Source: Agrobacterium tumefaciens (GTDB taxonomy: Bacteria > Pseudomonadota > Alphaproteobacteria > Rhizobiales > Rhizobiaceae). Taken from it: a DNA stretch of 64,000 bases. The notes under the pieces are model-generated. The model did not search any database. It was not told where the DNA came from and saw only the letters and a list, made by a program, of their open reading frames with translations. Positions within the stretch are counted from its first letter, which is position 1. Every line of letters begins with the position of its first letter. The stretch covers positions 310,001 through 374,000 of the forward strand of contig NZ_CP115841.1 of assembly GCF_013318015.2 (NCBI RefSeq). Reading direction: 5' to 3'. The position numbers and the translations under genes are program-made. Of the stretch, positions 25,503 to 35,298 are shown piece after piece.

Positions 25503-25943
25503 CTAGGCGGCGAAGCGAATATCCTCGAAACGCGGAAACAGGAAGAGCCCCGAAATGCGCCCTTGCTGGCCGATCTCGAAACCCGAGGATTCGCCCATGC
25601 AAATAAGCGGCTGCCGCATTGCCGGCAGGGTGAACAGGCCGGTGGAAAAGCAGAAGCGTGAGGGTGCGGCGGAAGCCTGTTCGAAAATTTCGAGCACGCG
25701 GTCGTGGTGACCCCGATCATAACACCGGATCAGGCTGAGCAGGCCGCACTCACCCTGCGGCAGCCCATGCATGAAAGATGCATGTTCGCCAAGCTTGATG
25801 ACGCCGCTCGAAAGATCGCCGCTCCACTCCTCCGAAATAAAGAAATGCGACAGGGTCTGAGTATCCGGCATGGTTGTCGCGGCCGCAGGCAGAGCATCGT
25901 TGCGTCTTGATATTTCGAACAAATCGCGCCCCCGCATGAACAT
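25503..25943 (-). CDS. PAS-like orphan protein, function unknown
   Basis: This 146-residue protein has no catalytic domain. The body (LSHFFISEEWSGDLSSGVIKLGEHASFMHGL..CGLLSLIRCYDRGHHDRVLEIFEQA..PSRFCFSTGLFTLP) follows the strand/helix order of a single PAS domain; the DRGHHDRVLEIF portion resembles the DR..V...L helix. It could be a stand-alone sensor feeding a partner elsewhere. The start at 25943 has a second ATG two codons on. It has no operon partner: doxX is 260 bp downstream and an AT-rich gap lies upstream. Alternative: an unrelated small protein. Confidence 0.6.
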   Translation of the reverse strand: MFMRGRDLFEISRRNDALPAAATTMPDTQTLSHFFISEEWSGDLSSGVIKLGEHASFMHGLPQGECGLLSLIRCYDRGHHDRVLEIFEQASAAPSRFCFSTGLFTLPAMRQPLICMGESSGFEIGQQGRISGLFLFPRFEDIRFAA

Positions 25944-26385
25944 CGTACCAGCGCTGCAATCTCAAGCGTCGCTGCCAAGTTGATTTTTCATCGCCATCCG
26001 CATTCGAGCGTGCTTGCCAAGCATCGAACCCCTTCAATGCTTGCGTCCCGCCGCGGCACCCTCACGGGCGCTGACTTATAGTTTATTTTCTTCTACCCAC
26101 AACAACCTGTCAGAGAGAAAATCAAAAATAATATGTATTCCTTCATCGTAATCGCGAAATATATGAAAAAAGACAACTAAATGTCGTGCTTATAAACTGG
26201 AGAGGGCGAAATTCCGCCCCATCGGTAACTGTGATTCGCCTCTATCGGCACCCGATTATTGCACGCGCTGCCAAAAACAAGCCGACTAAAGTTATCGCTG
26301 TTTCAAAAAGAGACAATATTTTTTAAGCCCGATCCCGGCAAGTGAAGATATTGCGCCAGCTCTCACAAGGGGCATGGGCGGCAAC
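25944..26385. other. AT-rich intergenic stretch upstream of the PAS-like gene
   Basis: No gene could be supported in these 440 bases. The part from about 26080 to 26330 is clearly richer in A and T than its surroundings and includes only very short reading frames. A weak hairpin, GGGCG-AAATTC-CGCCC, lies near 26202-26217 without a T-run. It may hold the promoter of the minus-strand PAS-like gene. Confidence 0.5.
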
Positions 26386-26416
26386 GAAAAAAGGGCGATC
26401 CGAAGACCGCCCTTTC
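26386..26416 (-). terminator. Intrinsic terminator of groESL
   Basis: On the minus strand AAGGGCG and CGCCCTT pair around GTCTTCGGAT and are followed by a T-run (TTTTTTC). It begins 21 bases after the groEL stop codon. Confidence 0.8.
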
Positions 26417-26437
26417 GTATTCCAGTGACAGGACTGA

Positions 26438-28120
<1,683 letters not shown>

Positions 28121-28146
28121 TTAAGGAAACGATGGGTGCGGCGAAA

Positions 28147-28443
28147 TCAGCCGATGATACCCATGATGTCGGCTTCCTTCATGATCAGAAGGTCTTCGCC
28201 GTCGAGCTTGACTTCGGTGCCCGACCACTTGCCGAACAGGACGCGATCGCCAACCTTGACGTCGAGAGCGACGACCTTGCCGGCCTCATCGCGAGCGCCG
28301 GAACCGACGGCGACGATTTCGCCTTCCTGCGGCTTTTCCTTGGCGGTATCGGGAATGATGATGCCGCCCTTGGTCTTTGCTTCGGACTCAACGCGACGAA
28401 CGACGACGCGATCATGAAGCGGGCGGAAATTGGTGCTTGTCAT
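28147..28443 (-). CDS. groES: Co-chaperonin GroES, 10 kDa subunit
   Basis: This 98-residue Hsp10 caps the GroEL ring. [34 protein letters not shown] contains the mobile loop, and the roof and C-terminal part [32 protein letters not shown] are conserved. GAGGG lies 7 nt before the ATG. It is first in the groESL operon. The leader holds a CIRCE element at 28502-28528 and an RpoH-type promoter at 28537-28565. Confidence 0.97.
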   Translation of the reverse strand: MTSTNFRPLHDRVVVRRVESEAKTKGGIIIPDTAKEKPQEGEIVAVGSGARDEAGKVVALDVKVGDRVLFGKWSGTEVKLDGEDLLIMKEADIMGIIG

Positions 28444-28501
28444 TGCCTAATCCCTCGATCAAATGACTTCAGGAACCTTTTGCAGGTTCACGTGATGGGT
28501 G

Positions 28502-28528
28502 TTAGCACTCCTCTTGTTGGAGTGCCAG
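28502..28528 (-). promoter_or_regulatory. CIRCE element (HrcA operator)
   Basis: The plus strand reads TTAGCACTC-N9-GAGTGCCAG against the consensus TTAGCACTC-N9-GAGTGCTAA, so the left arm is perfect and the right arm has two changes. It lies 59 bp upstream of groES, in the expected position downstream of the promoter. HrcA represses through it. Confidence 0.92.
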
Positions 28529-28536
28529 CAAAGCCC

Positions 28537-28565
28537 AGATAAGGAGGCGTCCCCCCGGAGTCAAG
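28537..28565 (-). promoter_or_regulatory. RpoH (sigma-32)-type promoter of groESL
   Basis: On the minus strand CTTG (28562-28565) and CTTATCT (28537-28543) are separated by 18 bases. This fits the alphaproteobacterial heat-shock pattern (CTTG, then CYTAT). Transcription would begin near 28530, at the edge of CIRCE, so both controls act on one promoter. Confidence 0.65.
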
Positions 28566-28812
28566 AACGCATTGCCGGAAAAATTTCACGGCCTATGGTT
28601 ACCAGCGTTCCATGACAGAAAATTTCCACGCTATGACGGACGAGGACAAATCGCTCTTTTTCAGGCAGCCTTCGTTTTCGGCGTAGAGGGGTTTTATGTT
28701 CGGATGGTGGCCGGTGGTCCGGAGGCAGGCCTGGCGCCGCTTTTTTCCTTGCCATCGGCGTCCTGCTTTGCCATGTGACGCACACCCTTTTTTCGCACCC
28801 GGAAAGCATATC
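28566..28812. other. Intergenic region between groES promoter and the HAD gene
   Basis: These 247 bases separate the divergent groES and HAD genes. The HAD reading frame stays open to 28696, but that part carries no conserved sequence. I see no terminator, repeat or clear promoter in it. Confidence 0.4.
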
Positions 28813-29661
28813 ATGGCCCATCGCATTCTCACCCTCGGCGAAATCACTGATGGGTTCGACGTTGTTCTTTCGGATGTCTGGGGCGTGCTGCATAATGGTG
28901 TCAGCGCTTTCCCGGATGCGGCGGTTGCGCTGCACGACGCGCGCAAGGCCGGCAAGACCGTGGTGCTCATCACCAATTCGCCGCGTCCGGCCCCCGGTGT
29001 CATCGCCCAGCTTCGCGTTCTCGGCGTGCCGGATGAGGCCTATGACCGCATCATCACATCGGGAGACGTCACCCGGGGCCTGATCGCGGAAGGCCCAAGA
29101 AAAGTCTTTCTGCTCGGCCCCGAGCGTGACATGCCGCTGCTGGAAGGTCTCGATGTCGAACGGGTCGGCGAGGCGGAAGCGGAATCCGTCGTCTGCACCG
29201 GTTTCTTCGATGACGAGACGGAAACGCCGGAAGACTATACGGAAATGTTGAAAGGCTTCATCGCCCGCAAGGCGCCGATGATCTGCGCCAACCCCGATCT
29301 GGTGGTAGAGCGCGGCGAGCGCATCATTCCCTGCGCCGGCGCCATGGCCGCATATTACGAACAGCTTGGCGGCGAAGTCCGTATTGCCGGCAAACCGCAC
29401 GCGCCGATCTATGAAGCCTGCCTCGCGGCGGCGAAAGAAGTGCGCGGCGATTTCCCGAAGGATCGCGTGCTCGCCATCGGCGATGGCATGCCGACGGATG
29501 TGAAGGGCGCAATTGCGAGCGGCCTCAACCTTCTTTATATCAGCGGCGGCATTCACGCCGCCGAATATACGCTGAATGGCCAGACGGACGAGGCGCTTCT
29601 GAACGCCTACCTGAAGGGGCAGGGCGCGGCTCCCGGCTGGTGGATGCCCCGCCTTGCCTAG
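28813..29661 (+). CDS. HAD-superfamily class IIA hydrolase
   Basis: This 282-residue phosphatase belongs to the NagD-like HAD class IIA group. Motif I is VVLSDVWGVLHNG, where the second acidic residue is replaced by Trp-Gly, as in the TIGR01459 subgroup. VVLITNSPRP is motif II, and RVLAIGDGMPTDVKGA is motif III/IV with the metal ligand. ATG 28813 is chosen because the preceding open frame shows no conservation. It ends 43 bp before ribF, and the pair is likely co-transcribed; in rhizobia this neighbour is conserved. Substrate unknown. Confidence 0.88.
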   Translation: MAHRILTLGEITDGFDVVLSDVWGVLHNGVSAFPDAAVALHDARKAGKTVVLITNSPRPAPGVIAQLRVLGVPDEAYDRIITSGDVTRGLIAEGPRKVFLLGPERDMPLLEGLDVERVGEAEAESVVCTGFFDDETETPEDYTEMLKGFIARKAPMICANPDLVVERGERIIPCAGAMAAYYEQLGGEVRIAGKPHAPIYEACLAAAKEVRGDFPKDRVLAIGDGMPTDVKGAIASGLNLLYISGGIHAAEYTLNGQTDEALLNAYLKGQGAAPGWWMPRLA

Positions 29662-29704
29662 GAAACGTCTGGCGTAAGCCGGCGTAAACAATGGATCGAC
29701 TGCA

Positions 29705-30685
29705 ATGACCGTCTTTCATCGCAATGAAAAAAAGGAGCCGCTGCCTGAAGGCTTGCGCGGCGGCGTCATCGCGATCGGCAATTTCGATGGTGTGCATCGC
29801 GGCCACCGTGCCGTTCTGGACCGTGCGCTGGAACTGGCCGAGGCGCGTGGCGTACCGGCCCTGGTGCTGACCTTCGAACCGCATCCCCGTTCCGTCTTCC
29901 GCCCCGAAACGCCGGTCTTCCGCCTGACGCCTGCGCCGTTGAAGGCACGTATTCTCGAGGCCATCGGTTTCCGCTCGGTCATCGAATACCCATTTGACCG
30001 CGAGTTTTCGCAGCGCTCGGCGGAAGAGTTCGTCAATTCCATTCTGGTCGACTGGCTGGGCGCCAGCGCCGTCGTCACCGGCTTTGATTTTCATTTCGGC
30101 AAGGGCCGCGAAGGTGGCCCGGCATTTCTGATGGCGGCCGGCAAGCGCAACGGCTTCGACGTGACGCTCGTGGATGCCTTTCGCGACGAGGGCGCGGATG
30201 TCGTCTCCTCGAGCCGTATCCGCTCGCTTCTGTGCGAAGGAGATGTGGCAGGTGCCGCCGGACAACTCGGGTATCGTTTCACGGTGGAAAGTGAAGTCAT
30301 CGGCGGCCAGAAGCTGGGGCGAACTCTGGGTTACCCAACGGCCAACATGGCGCTTTCACCCGAAACGGAGCTGAAAGCCGGCATCTATGCTGTGCGGTTC
30401 CGCCGCCCCGACGGGGCGATTTACGATGGCGTTGCAAGCTTCGGTTACCGCCCCACGGTCACCGATAACGGTGCGGCACTTCTGGAAACCTACGTCTTCG
30501 ATTTTTCCGGTGATCTCTATGGTGAGGTCTGTTCGGTATCGTTCTTCGGGCACCTGCGTGACGAGCTGAAATTTGACGGCTTGGACCCTCTGGTCGCGCA
30601 GATCAGGCGGGATGAGGAAGAGGCGCGGGCGATGCTGTCAGGCGTGCGGCCGCTCAGTGAATTGGATGCGAAGATAGCATTTTGA
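29705..30685 (+). CDS. ribF: Bifunctional riboflavin kinase / FMN adenylyltransferase
   Basis: This enzyme converts riboflavin to FMN and then to FAD. The N-terminal nucleotidyltransferase domain shows GNFDGVHRGH (residues 25-34) and FDFHFGKGREGG. The C-terminal kinase domain has GRTLGYPTANMAL, and its conserved Gly/Asn/Thr residues bind ATP and riboflavin. At 326 residues it is of normal size. It lies between the HAD gene and ileS, the latter after 268 bp without a gene. The order ribF-ileS is common in proteobacteria and often includes lspA, which is not seen here. Confidence 0.95.
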   Translation: MTVFHRNEKKEPLPEGLRGGVIAIGNFDGVHRGHRAVLDRALELAEARGVPALVLTFEPHPRSVFRPETPVFRLTPAPLKARILEAIGFRSVIEYPFDREFSQRSAEEFVNSILVDWLGASAVVTGFDFHFGKGREGGPAFLMAAGKRNGFDVTLVDAFRDEGADVVSSSRIRSLLCEGDVAGAAGQLGYRFTVESEVIGGQKLGRTLGYPTANMALSPETELKAGIYAVRFRRPDGAIYDGVASFGYRPTVTDNGAALLETYVFDFSGDLYGEVCSVSFFGHLRDELKFDGLDPLVAQIRRDEEEARAMLSGVRPLSELDAKIAF

Positions 30686-30953
30686 GCGGGCAGATAATCC
30701 TGTCCCGGATTGTCGTCGCTTTTCACTTCCTTTTTGCCGGAAAACCGCATAAACAACCGGCCATGTCCCAATACCGGTTGCTGTTTAAAGTTCAGATAGG
30801 CCGAATTATTGGCCCGGCCTTCCGCCCGCTCTGAAGAGCCGGAAGGTCCGGGATTTTGGCGCTCGTCATGGCATTTGACATGGCGCTTTCCGTATTTGCC
30901 CTCTTTGAAATTGAGACGGCGCGACCGACACGGCGCGCAACAACGGTACAATT

Positions 30954-33857
30954 ATGAGCGACACCGCAGAAAAATTCGACTATTCCTCGACCCTCTATTT
31001 GCCGCAGACGGATTTCCCGATGCGTGCCGGCCTGCCGCAGAAAGAACCGGAAACGGTGAAGCGCTGGCAGGAAATGGGCCTGTATAAAAAGCTCCGCGCC
31101 TCCGCCGCCGGTCGCGAGAAATTCGTGCTGCATGATGGCCCGCCCTATGCCAACGGCAACATCCACATCGGCCATGCGCTGAACAAGATCCTGAAAGACG
31201 TCATCACCCGCTCGTTCCAGATGCGCGGTTTCGACGCCAATTACGTGCCCGGCTGGGATTGCCACGGCCTGCCGATCGAATGGAAGATCGAGGAAGCCTA
31301 CCGCGCCAAGGGCAAGAACAAGGACGAGGTTCCGGTCAACGAATTCCGCAAGGAGTGCCGCGAGTTCGCTGCTGGCTGGATCAAGGTTCAGTCGGAAGAG
31401 TTCAAGCGCCTCGGCATCGAGGGTGACTTCGAAAACCCCTACACAACCATGAACTTCCACGCGGAAGCCCGCATCGCCGGCGAACTGCTGAAGATCGCCA
31501 AGAGCGGCCAGCTCTATCGCGGTTCCAAGCCGATCATGTGGTCGGTCGTCGAGCGCACGGCGCTGGCGGAAGCCGAGGTCGAGTATCACGACGTTGAAAG
31601 CGACATGATCTGGGTGAAGTTCCCGGTGAAGGACGCTGCGCCAGCTCTTTCCGGCGTCTCTGTCGTCATCTGGACAACCACGCCGTGGACCATCCCCGGC
31701 AACCGCGCCATCGCCTTCTCCTCGCGGGTCGAATATGGCCTGTTCGAAGTCGAAAGCGCGCAGAACGATTTCGGTCCGCAGCCGGGTGAAAAGCTGATCT
31801 TCGCCAGAAAGCTTGCCGATGAGGCTGCTGCCAAGGCGAAGGTGACCTTCAAGTTCGTGCGCGATGTGAAAGCTGAAGAACTGGCCGCCATCACCTGCGC
31901 CCATCCTTTGGCGTCGCTTGGCTACGATTTCCCGGTTCCGCTTCTCGATGGCGATCACGTCACCGACGATGCAGGCACGGGCTTCGTGCACACCGCGCCG
32001 AGCCATGGCCGCGAGGACTTTGACGTCTGGACCGCGCATCAGCGTGAGCTGGAAGCGCGCGGCGTTTCGCCGGCCATCCCGTTCCCCGTTGGCGATGACG
32101 GTTTCTACACCGAGGACGCACCCGGTTTCGGCCCGTCTGCCGAAGGCGGTGCGGCCCGCGTCATGGATGATAACGGCAAGAAGGGCGATGCCAACGAGCG
32201 CGTCATCAAGGCGCTGATCGCGGCCAACAACCTGTTCGCGCGCGGCCGTCTGAAGCACAGCTATCCGCATAGCTGGCGCTCCAAGAAGCCGGTGATCTTC
32301 CGCAACACGCCGCAGTGGTTTGTCTATATGGACAAGGAACTGGGCGACGGCACGACGCTGCGCTCGCGTTCGCTTGATGCCATCGACCAGACCCGTTTCG
32401 TTCCGGCATCCGGCCAGAACCGCCTGCGCGCCATGATCGAAGGTCGGCCCGACTGGGTTCTGTCGCGCCAGCGCAGCTGGGGCGTGCCGATCGCGGTCTT
32501 CGCCGACGAGCAGGGTGAGGTTCTGGTCGACGAGGCTGTCAACGCCCGCATCCTCGAGGCCTTCGAGGCTGAAGGTGCGGATGCCTGGTTCGCCGAAGGC
32601 GCCAAGGAACGTTTCCTCGGCAATGACCATGACCACGCCAAATGGCAGCAGGTCATGGACATCCTCGATGTGTGGTTCGATAGCGGCTGCACCCATACCT
32701 TCACGCTGGAAGACCGCCCGGACATGAAGTGGCCGGCGGATGTCTATCTCGAAGGCTCGGACCAGCATCGCGGCTGGTTCCATTCGTCGCTGCTGGAAAG
32801 CTGCGCGACGCGTGGCCGCGCGCCCTATAACGCCGTCGTCACCCATGGCTTCACCATGGACGAGCAAGGCCGCAAGCAGTCCAAGTCTCTCGGCAACGTT
32901 GTTGCACCACAGGACGTGATGAAAGAGTCCGGCGCGGATATCCTGCGCCTGTGGGTGATGACGACCGATTACTGGGAAGACCAGCGTCTGGGCAAGGCCA
33001 TCATCCAGACCAATATCGACGCGTATCGCAAGCTGCGCAACACCGTGCGCTGGATGCTCGGCACGCTTGCCCACGACAAGGGCGAGGAGATCGCCTATGC
33101 CGATCTGCCGGAACTGGAAAAGCTGGTACTGCACCGCCTGTCCGAGCTGGATAAGGTCGTGCGCGATGGCTACGACGCCTTCGACTTCAAGAAGATCGCC
33201 CGCGCCCTGATCGATTTCGCAAATGTGGAGCTGTCGGCTTTCTACTTCGACATCCGCAAGGACACGCTTTATTGTGACGCGCCGTCGTCGCTGAAGCGCC
33301 GTGCATCGCTGTCGGTCATCGCCAAGCTGTTCGATTGCCTCGTCACATGGCTTGCGCCCATGCTGCCCTTCACTACTGAAGAAGCATGGCTTTCGCGCTA
33401 TCCGGATGCGGAATCGGTGCATCTCGCCCAGTTCCCGGAAATTCCGGCGGAGTGGAACAACGACGCGCTGGAAGCGAAGTGGGAGAAAATCCGCAAGGTC
33501 CGCACGGTCGTCACCGGTGCGCTCGAAGTGGAACGTCGTGAAAAGCGTATCGGCTCCTCGCTTGAGGCCGCGCCCGTCGTGCACATTGCCGACGCCGATC
33601 TTCTGGCGGCTCTCTCCGGGCAGGATTTTGCCGAAATCTGCATCACCTCGGCCATTTCGGTGGTCGGCGATGAAGGCCCTGCCGATGGCTTCCGCTTGCC
33701 GGAGGTCGCAAAGGTCGTGGTCGAGCAGAAGCTGGCGGAAGGCGCAAAATGCGCACGCTCCTGGCGTATCACCACCGATGTCGGTTCCGATCCGGACTAT
33801 CCGGAGGTTTCGGCCCGTGATGCGGCGGCACTGCGCGAGCTTGCCGCGCTGGGATGA
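30954..33857 (+). CDS. ileS: Isoleucyl-tRNA synthetase
   Basis: This class I synthetase charges tRNA-Ile and edits misactivated valine in its CP1 domain. HIGH lies at residues 71-74 (GNIHIGHAL). [15 protein letters not shown] and [21 protein letters not shown] belong to the editing domain. The KMSKS loop is [13 protein letters not shown], with Gln in second position. The C-terminal anticodon-binding part is shorter than in E. coli, without a clear zinc finger. Length is 967 residues. The nearest upstream gene ends at 30685. The long reverse-strand frame inside it is a shadow. Confidence 0.97.
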   Translation: MSDTAEKFDYSSTLYLPQTDFPMRAGLPQKEPETVKRWQEMGLYKKLRASAAGREKFVLHDGPPYANGNIHIGHALNKILKDVITRSFQMRGFDANYVPGWDCHGLPIEWKIEEAYRAKGKNKDEVPVNEFRKECREFAAGWIKVQSEEFKRLGIEGDFENPYTTMNFHAEARIAGELLKIAKSGQLYRGSKPIMWSVVERTALAEAEVEYHDVESDMIWVKFPVKDAAPALSGVSVVIWTTTPWTIPGNRAIAFSSRVEYGLFEVESAQNDFGPQPGEKLIFARKLADEAAAKAKVTFKFVRDVKAEELAAITCAHPLASLGYDFPVPLLDGDHVTDDAGTGFVHTAPSHGREDFDVWTAHQRELEARGVSPAIPFPVGDDGFYTEDAPGFGPSAEGGAARVMDDNGKKGDANERVIKALIAANNLFARGRLKHSYPHSWRSKKPVIFRNTPQWFVYMDKELGDGTTLRSRSLDAIDQTRFVPASGQNRLRAMIEGRPDWVLSRQRSWGVPIAVFADEQGEVLVDEAVNARILEAFEAEGADAWFAEGAKERFLGNDHDHAKWQQVMDILDVWFDSGCTHTFTLEDRPDMKWPADVYLEGSDQHRGWFHSSLLESCATRGRAPYNAVVTHGFTMDEQGRKQSKSLGNVVAPQDVMKESGADILRLWVMTTDYWEDQRLGKAIIQTNIDAYRKLRNTVRWMLGTLAHDKGEEIAYADLPELEKLVLHRLSELDKVVRDGYDAFDFKKIARALIDFANVELSAFYFDIRKDTLYCDAPSSLKRRASLSVIAKLFDCLVTWLAPMLPFTTEEAWLSRYPDAESVHLAQFPEIPAEWNNDALEAKWEKIRKVRTVVTGALEVERREKRIGSSLEAAPVVHIADADLLAALSGQDFAEICITSAISVVGDEGPADGFRLPEVAKVVVEQKLAEGAKCARSWRITTDVGSDPDYPEVSARDAAALRELAALG

Positions 33858-33858
33858 T

Positions 33859-33925
33859 TTAAAGCTGCTGCGCATCGTTACTGTCGAAAAATCGATTTCG
33901 AGTTTCGGACCGATGCGCGAGGAAA
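33859..33925. repeat. Dispersed intergenic palindromic repeat, variant copy 4
   Basis: AAAGCTGCTGCGCATCGTTACTG, TCGAAAAATCGATTTCGA and CCGATGCGC follow the ileS stop. The start resembles copies at 1 and 25472, with the internal TCGAAA..TTTCGA palindrome. It is the least similar member and could be a separate family. Confidence 0.35.
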
Positions 33926-34062
33926 ATGGCCGGATGAATTGCGCTTTAGCTCTTCATCCGGTACACCTGCCTGAAAATGGCCGGATTTGCACGGCAATGC
34001 GGGCTACCGCCTGCCGAAAGACGATGTCTGGCGCAATGGGACGGACGGCTGGAAGGGTTTTT

Positions 34063-34716
34063 ATGAAGACGATGAAGGCTTTTGGGCAGGATAACGCGCA
34101 GGGTTTGAGCATGTTCCGCACGGTTGCAGGTATCACGGCGATAGGCGTGCTGCTCAGCGCCTGCACGAGCCCGACCTATGGTACGGGCAAGACTGCGGCA
34201 GAACAGCTTGTAGACGACCTCGGCAACGCGACTTCGATCACCGGCAACGATCAGGAAAAACGTAACCTGAAATACAGCCCGCGTCCCGGTCTCGTTGTCC
34301 CCGCCCAGTCCCGCGCCGAGCAATTGACGACGCCGCAGCAGAACATGGCCAGCCGCGAAAACAACCCGCAATGGGTCGAATCGCCGGAAGAGACCCGTGA
34401 ACGCCTGCGCGACGAGGCGGATGCCAATAAGAACAATCCGCATTACCGCTCACCGCTGCTTGCCGGCAACGGCACGGCCGGCCAGATGACCGAAAGCCAG
34501 AAATGGGAAGCCTTCCGCAAGGCCAAGGCAGATGCCCAGGGTGGCTCTGTCGTCAACGCCCAGCGCAAGTTCCTGACTGATCCGCCGCAGGAATATCGTA
34601 GCGTTCCGCAGGATCAGCTGACTGACCTCGGTGAGCCGGAGCAGAAGAAGGAAAAGCGCCGTAAGAAAGAAGCGGCGATGGCAAACACCGGCAAACCCTG
34701 GTGGAACCCCTTCTGA
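34063..34716 (+). CDS. Putative outer-membrane lipoprotein, function unknown
   Basis: The N-terminal hydrophobic stretch TVAGITAIGVLLSAC ends in a lipobox (LSAC), so the Cys is probably lipidated. The mature part is polar and rich in Gln, Asn, Lys and Arg, ending TGKPWWNPF, a common motif of rhizobial lipoproteins of unknown role. ATG 34063 is used because GGAAGGG lies 5 nt before it. That gives an unusually long n-region of 17 residues, so ATG 34111 is the alternative. It ends 52 bp before the convergent tadA. Conserved in Rhizobiaceae as far as I recall; no function is suggested. Confidence 0.75.
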   Translation: MKTMKAFGQDNAQGLSMFRTVAGITAIGVLLSACTSPTYGTGKTAAEQLVDDLGNATSITGNDQEKRNLKYSPRPGLVVPAQSRAEQLTTPQQNMASRENNPQWVESPEETRERLRDEADANKNNPHYRSPLLAGNGTAGQMTESQKWEAFRKAKADAQGGSVVNAQRKFLTDPPQEYRSVPQDQLTDLGEPEQKKEKRRKKEAAMANTGKPWWNPF

Positions 34717-34768
34717 TAAAATGAAGGGCTTATGGCCTGCGGGAAAGATTGCATCTCCCGCCGGCTGC

Positions 34769-35227
34769 TTATTCGTCGAGACGTTTCTCGCGAAAGAATT
34801 TCCGCAGAATTTCAGCACTTTCGCTTTCCGCCAGCCCCGAATACACATCAGGCGCGTGGTGGCATGTCGGCTGGTTGAAGAAGCGCACGCCACTATGCAC
34901 CGCTCCGCCCTTCGGGTCTTCCGCACCGTAATAGAGACGACGGATGCGGGCAAACGAGATCGCCGCCGCGCACATGGTGCAGGGTTCCAGCGTTACATAG
35001 AGATCGGCACCGGGCAGGCGTTCCTGTTCCAGCGCCTCGCAGGCCATGCGGATCACGGCGATTTCGGCATGCGCCGTCACATCGTTCAATTCACGGGTGC
35101 GATTGCCGGAACGGGCGATGACGCGACCGTCCATAACCAGGACTGCGCCGATCGGAACCTCCTGCCGCTCACCGGCGGCACGGGCTTCCGCCAGCGCCAG
35201 TTCCATGAAATGCGTCCTTTCGGCCAT
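34769..35227 (-). CDS. tadA: tRNA(adenine34) deaminase TadA
   Basis: This zinc-dependent deaminase converts A34 to inosine in tRNA-Arg(ACG). The cytidine-deaminase zinc motif is HAE (residues 53-55) and PCTMC (82-86); the family's VPIGAVLV and ARIRRLYYGAEDPKGGAV are intact. It is of normal length at 152 residues. It is divergent from the rluB-type gene (72 bp between starts), both being RNA-modification genes. ATG 35227 is used; ATG 35206 would shorten the N-terminus by seven residues. Confidence 0.94.
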   Translation of the reverse strand: MAERTHFMELALAEARAAGERQEVPIGAVLVMDGRVIARSGNRTRELNDVTAHAEIAVIRMACEALEQERLPGADLYVTLEPCTMCAAAISFARIRRLYYGAEDPKGGAVHSGVRFFNQPTCHHAPDVYSGLAESESAEILRKFFREKRLDE

Positions 35228-35298
35228 TGCGTTTCAATTTCCTCTTAACCCTTGTGCTTGGACCTGATAGGACAGCCCAAACAACAGGCAAACAGCAA

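Noticed and set aside
30792-33875. 1027-codon reverse-strand open frame across ileS
   Set aside because: It is an antisense shadow of a well-supported isoleucyl-tRNA synthetase gene; GC-rich codon bias leaves the opposite strand open. The protein has no recognisable motif.
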